NCBI RefSeq assembly: GCF_003385895.1
Contig: NZ_QRDQ01000011.1
Location: 1-64,000 of the forward strand
From: Flavobacterium cutihirudinis
Lineage (GTDB): Bacteria > Bacteroidota > Bacteroidia > Flavobacteriales > Flavobacteriaceae
DNA length: 64,000 nucleotides
Reading direction: 5' to 3'
Program-made: the position numbers and the translations under genes
In this document: in pieces, positions 61,313 to 64,000 of the stretch
Layout of the letters: each line of letters opens with the position of its first letter
Numbering within the stretch: the stretch's first letter is position 1
The notes under the pieces: model-generated
The model's input: the letters and a program-made list of their open reading frames with translations, nothing else
The model's database searches: none
What the model was told of the DNA's origin: nothing

Positions 61313-62167
61313 ATGAGAATATATATATTACTTTTTTTAGCAGTACTAATGACAAGTTGTTCAAATGATGATTTTAGCGAACAAAAAAGTATTGAATCTA
61401 AAATAGTTGTTGAAGGTTGGATCGAAGAAGGCGATTTTGCTAATGTTTTATTGTCCAGCAGTATTCCGGTTGCAGATGTTATTGATTCGACAAATGTTTT
61501 AAATCATGTGATCAGATCTGCAAAAATCACAATTTCTGATGGGGAAACTTCAGAAGTTTTAAAAGTGAAAAGTGATAAAAACAGAGTTCCACCGTTCGTT
61601 TATTTTGGGAATACTTTAAAAGGTGTTGCCGGAAAAGAATATTCTCTAAAAATCGAATATTTAAATCGAGTAGTTGAAGCCGTAACGACAATTCCAAAAT
61701 CAGTACCGCTTAAAAGTGCCGAGTATATAAAGAAGAACCCGACAGATACTACAGGTTATGTTTTTGTAAAATTTGATGATCCTGTTAATGAGAAAAACTA
61801 TTACCAGATTGCAACAAAAATTGATGGAGAAGAACCCATTTTTGTTCCTTCGTTTTATGGCAATCTAGATGATAAAAATTTTGAAACACCTTCAATTGCT
61901 GTACAGATTAACAGAGGTGTAATTTTGTTTCCTAAAACTAAATTCACGCCTTATTTTGCCGATGGTGATTTGATTTTTGTGAAATTAAGAACACAAACAA
62001 AAGAAGCGTTGGATTTCTGGAACAGCTGGCAAAATGAAATTGTAAACAGCAGAAATCCAATATATCCTGCAAACACAAGTCTGAAATCGAATATTAAAGG
62101 TGGAATTGGAATTTGGGCTGGCTACGGTAAAAGTATGCTAATTGTAAAAACGCCACCAAAAAAATAA
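61313..62167 (+). CDS. DUF4249-family lipoprotein (TonB receptor partner)
   Basis: 284 residues. Signal peptide MRIYILLFLAVLMTSC, lipid Cys16, followed by SNDDFSEQ, an acidic surface-export signal. The mature part starts KIVVEGWIEEGDFANVLLSS and is beta-rich (YSLKIEYLNRVVEAVTTIPK, VFVKFDDPVNEKNYYQIATK), ending KGGIGIWAGYGKSMLIV, all typical of DUF4249. These lipoproteins are encoded next to TonB-dependent receptors and probably capture or cap the substrate, by analogy with SusD. It starts 3 bases after the receptor stop. Confidence 0.9.
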   Translation: MRIYILLFLAVLMTSCSNDDFSEQKSIESKIVVEGWIEEGDFANVLLSSSIPVADVIDSTNVLNHVIRSAKITISDGETSEVLKVKSDKNRVPPFVYFGNTLKGVAGKEYSLKIEYLNRVVEAVTTIPKSVPLKSAEYIKKNPTDTTGYVFVKFDDPVNEKNYYQIATKIDGEEPIFVPSFYGNLDDKNFETPSIAVQINRGVILFPKTKFTPYFADGDLIFVKLRTQTKEALDFWNSWQNEIVNSRNPIYPANTSLKSNIKGGIGIWAGYGKSMLIVKTPPKK

Positions 62168-62196
62168 AGCCGATTTGAATTGTTTCAAATCGGCTC
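62156..62196. terminator. Bidirectional hairpin between convergent lipoprotein genes
   Basis: AGCCGATTTGAA, loop TTGT, TTCAAATCGGCT: a perfect 12-bp stem. On the minus strand it is followed by TTATTTTTTT and clearly terminates the 62216 gene; on the plus strand the T run is delayed and weaker. Confidence 0.8.
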
Positions 62197-62215
62197 TAAA
62201 ATATATTTTTAAAAA

Positions 62216-63490
62216 CTATTCTTTGTTGAAAGCTTTTAAGAAATCTTCAAATTTAGTTTTAAGATTCTCAAAACCTGTTGAGAAGTAAGCTCCCATTTCT
62301 ACTTCAGTACTGTCATTGAATTTTAAATAACTTGTGCTGTAGTAATAATCAACTGTTGAGCCGTCGTTTTCTTCTTTATCTGCATGCTGAACAACATCTG
62401 CAATTTTAGTTCCGTCTTTTTTAGAAACTAGAATTAATTTCATGTTTTTATTGAAGCTGTTCGCTTCACCTTCTGCAGTTTTTTTGTAATAATTGCTTAA
62501 GTCAGCGTCGAATGTTGGTGACTCATAGTTCGTAGGACGAACTACAGATTTTTCTAATGCAGCTTCATCTGCAGCAGCAGCAGCTAAATCCATCTCAGCA
62601 ATAATAACAAAATTGTCCATAATTTGGATTAATCCATTTGCTTTACCTCTGTATTGAACAAGTTCATCGTTGTCGATCAAAGCGTCGATTTGTGCTGTGC
62701 TTCCTGCATTAAATGAAATTAAGTTTTTACCATTATAAGTAAAAGATGCTTTTGAAGTGTTAGCAGTAGCTTTTGATCCGCTCATTTCCCAGCTGTAACC
62801 ATCGTTTACTGTCATTTTGTAAGCAAACTCATTTGGAACTTCTTTTCCATTAGAATATTTTGCTGTTTGAGTAAATGTAGCAGATGAAGTACCATCAATA
62901 GTTAAAACTGCATCTGATGAATTAGGAAGGAAGAACCAGTCGTTTATTTCAGTAGCTCCGTTACCGCTATAGATATAGCTATCATTGTATTTTACTTTAA
63001 TATCAGAAGAAACGCTTTTAGCAGAAAAAGTTGCATTATTTGCCGTTTGAGTTTCTTTAGCAGGGAAAACAAATTTTAATTCTGTTTCTGAAGCTGTTTT
63101 AACCCATTTTTTATCACCATTGTTCCAAGTGTAAATTCCGTAAACGCCAGATACATTTAAAATGTCTTCTACTTCGTTATCGTTTTTGCCATCAAAAATG
63201 TCAATAGAACTTAGGTCTAATAATCTGTTTAAGTTTTCGATTGCTTCGATAGCATTTGAGCTTTTAGATTTGTCTAATTGAACTAACATTTCATTAGCAT
63301 CAATCTCTAATTTTGCTTTTTGTTCAGTAGGAGCTAGTTTTGAGTAAGGTTGTTTTGCTAGGTTAGCAATTTGTTCTTCAAGCGTTAACTCTGTGTCTGG
63401 TTTAGTTTCGTCAGGGTTGTTGTCGTCACTTGAACAAGAAATCATAAGTTGAGATGCAACTAATGATAATAAAACGAATTTTTTAATCAT
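62216..63490 (-). CDS. Unrecognised surface lipoprotein
   Basis: 424 residues. Signal peptide MIKKFVLLSLVASQLMISC (lipid Cys19), then SSDDNNPDE, an acidic surface-export signal. A helical region (about 30-110: LEEQIANLAKQPYSKLAPTE, EAIENLNRLLDLSSIDIFDG) precedes a beta-rich domain (about 115-400) with Ser/Thr-rich strands and repeated FTYNG/YSNG turns. I do not recognise the family. It is monocistronic with a strong terminator and converges on the DUF4249 gene. No TAnnTTTG box was found within 100 bases upstream. It may be a secreted polymer-binding or storage-type envelope protein, but nothing in the sequence proves that. Confidence 0.75.
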   Translation of the reverse strand: MIKKFVLLSLVASQLMISCSSDDNNPDETKPDTELTLEEQIANLAKQPYSKLAPTEQKAKLEIDANEMLVQLDKSKSSNAIEAIENLNRLLDLSSIDIFDGKNDNEVEDILNVSGVYGIYTWNNGDKKWVKTASETELKFVFPAKETQTANNATFSAKSVSSDIKVKYNDSYIYSGNGATEINDWFFLPNSSDAVLTIDGTSSATFTQTAKYSNGKEVPNEFAYKMTVNDGYSWEMSGSKATANTSKASFTYNGKNLISFNAGSTAQIDALIDNDELVQYRGKANGLIQIMDNFVIIAEMDLAAAAADEAALEKSVVRPTNYESPTFDADLSNYYKKTAEGEANSFNKNMKLILVSKKDGTKIADVVQHADKEENDGSTVDYYYSTSYLKFNDSTEVEMGAYFSTGFENLKTKFEDFLKAFNKE

Positions 63491-63676
63491 GGTTTAAGTT
63501 TTTATTAAATGAATAAAATCAAGATTTTTCTTACTTAATTTCGGAATGCAAGATACATCTTCGCGTTGAAATAACATTACGGAAAACCGTAAAATTGTAA
63601 TTATTTTTCTGTTAAATGAAAAACCAAAAATAATTCCAGAGAATATATTCTGTCACAGATTAATAGATAAGTTTTT

Positions 63677-63684
63677 TACCTTTG
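63677..63684 (+). promoter_or_regulatory. TAnnTTTG -7 element for the alpha/beta hydrolase
   Basis: TACCTTTG lies 28 bases before ATG 63713. The 222-base gap from 63491 holds nothing else that I can identify. Confidence 0.55.
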
Positions 63685-63712
63685 TAATCAGATTTTAAAA
63701 ACCAAAACATAA

Positions 63713-64000
63713 ATGTTATACTCAAAAATAGAAGGCGAAGGAAAACCTTTCGTGATTATGCATGGATTTCTGGGAATGTCAGACAACTGGAAAACACTCG
63801 CCGGACAATATGTGGAAGCAGGATTTCAGGTTCATCTTTTAGATTTAAGAAATCATGGACGTAGTTTTCATTCCGATGAATGGAGTTATGAAGCGATGGT
63901 TCAGGATGTTTTCGAATATTGTCAGGCAAATAATTTAGAAAGAATTGATCTTCTTGGTCATTCGATGGGCGGAAAAGTAGCAATGCTTTTTGCTACGACT
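63713..64000 (+). CDS. Alpha/beta hydrolase, YbfF/MenH-like (3' end outside window)
   Basis: The first 96 codons of the gene, open to the window edge. MLYSKIEGEGKPFVIMHGFL starts the fold with the oxyanion HGFLG. LDLRNHGRSFHSDEWSYEAM follows, and the nucleophile elbow GHSMGGKVAM (Ser at about residue 87) is intact. This pattern is typical of YbfF-type esterases and MenH-like enzymes acting on small esters or thioesters. The catalytic Asp and His lie beyond the window, so the substrate cannot be narrowed further. Confidence 0.88.
   Translation, partial: MLYSKIEGEGKPFVIMHGFLGMSDNWKTLAGQYVEAGFQVHLLDLRNHGRSFHSDEWSYEAMVQDVFEYCQANNLERIDLLGHSMGGKVAMLFATT

Overview
The window is AT-rich chromosomal DNA of a Flavobacterium-type member of the Bacteroidota, probably close to F. 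johnsoniae. The evidence is as follows. There is a complete SprA (the type IX secretion, T9SS, translocon) and a large adhesin ending in a T9SS type B sorting domain. There are two PorP/SprF-family proteins, a RemB-like gliding protein, and several lipoproteins with acidic residues right after the lipid-bearing cysteine. Many intergenic gaps carry the Bacteroidota -7 promoter element TAnnTTTG. No phage, insertion sequence, CRISPR array, rRNA or tRNA was seen. No gap between genes exceeds 300 bases; the largest are about 220-230 bases (46630-46859 and 63491-63712).

Layout. 1-8714: the 3' part of a giant repeat adhesin, then a PorP/SprF-like protein and an OmpA/TPR/PD40 protein, which together look like one secretion-and-anchoring module. 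8964-12488: a CBS protein, malic enzyme and ruvA. 12514-23607: sprA, gcvH, a VanZ-like gene, deoC and a RemB-like gene. From memory, this matches the F. johnsoniae order sprA (Fjoh_1653) to remB (Fjoh_1657). 23765-28876: a respiratory assembly cluster (heme O synthase, two oxidase subunit III-type proteins, a subunit IV-type protein, a thioredoxin-fold protein, SCO, DUF420 and a small Cys protein). 28903-30309: a DUF4403 lipoprotein on the opposite strand. 30487-37688: a MacB-type efflux operon (ATPase, two permeases, adaptor, TolC, second adaptor). 37716-42402: tsaB, mscS, a helical Ala/Glu-rich protein, an Nfu-type Fe-S scaffold, a second PorP/SprF protein and a gamma-carbonic-anhydrase-like protein.

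42488-46629 (minus strand): an operon for an outer-membrane protein, a six-kelch surface lipoprotein, a DUF4907 lipoprotein, a LytS-type kinase and a LytTR regulator, which reads as a self-contained surface-sensing system. 46860-49420: a DUF4270 lipoprotein with an outer-membrane protein. 49425-50201: murI. 50313-50492: an orphan 59-residue double-glycine-leader peptide with four cysteines in its core, preceded by a perfect 13-bp inverted repeat and followed by its own terminator. 50612-56306 (minus): an envelope-biogenesis operon (DUF6089, uppS, bamA, two ompH/skp). 56480-58952: nadK, a CBS protein and pdxJ. 59033-62167: a TonB-dependent receptor with its DUF4249 lipoprotein. 62216-63490: an unrecognised lipoprotein. 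63713-64000: the start of an alpha/beta hydrolase.

How it fits together. Most of the window serves the cell envelope: T9SS export and adhesins, BamA/Skp assembly of outer-membrane barrels, surface lipoproteins, efflux and nutrient uptake. Ordinary housekeeping genes are interspersed. The best candidates for something undescribed are the orphan GG-leader peptide, the kelch/DUF4907/LytTS operon with a His/Pro-rich sensor loop and duplicated promoter sequence, and the adhesin with its recombining 288-bp repeats. All functional calls rest on reading motifs and on family knowledge; no database search was run.
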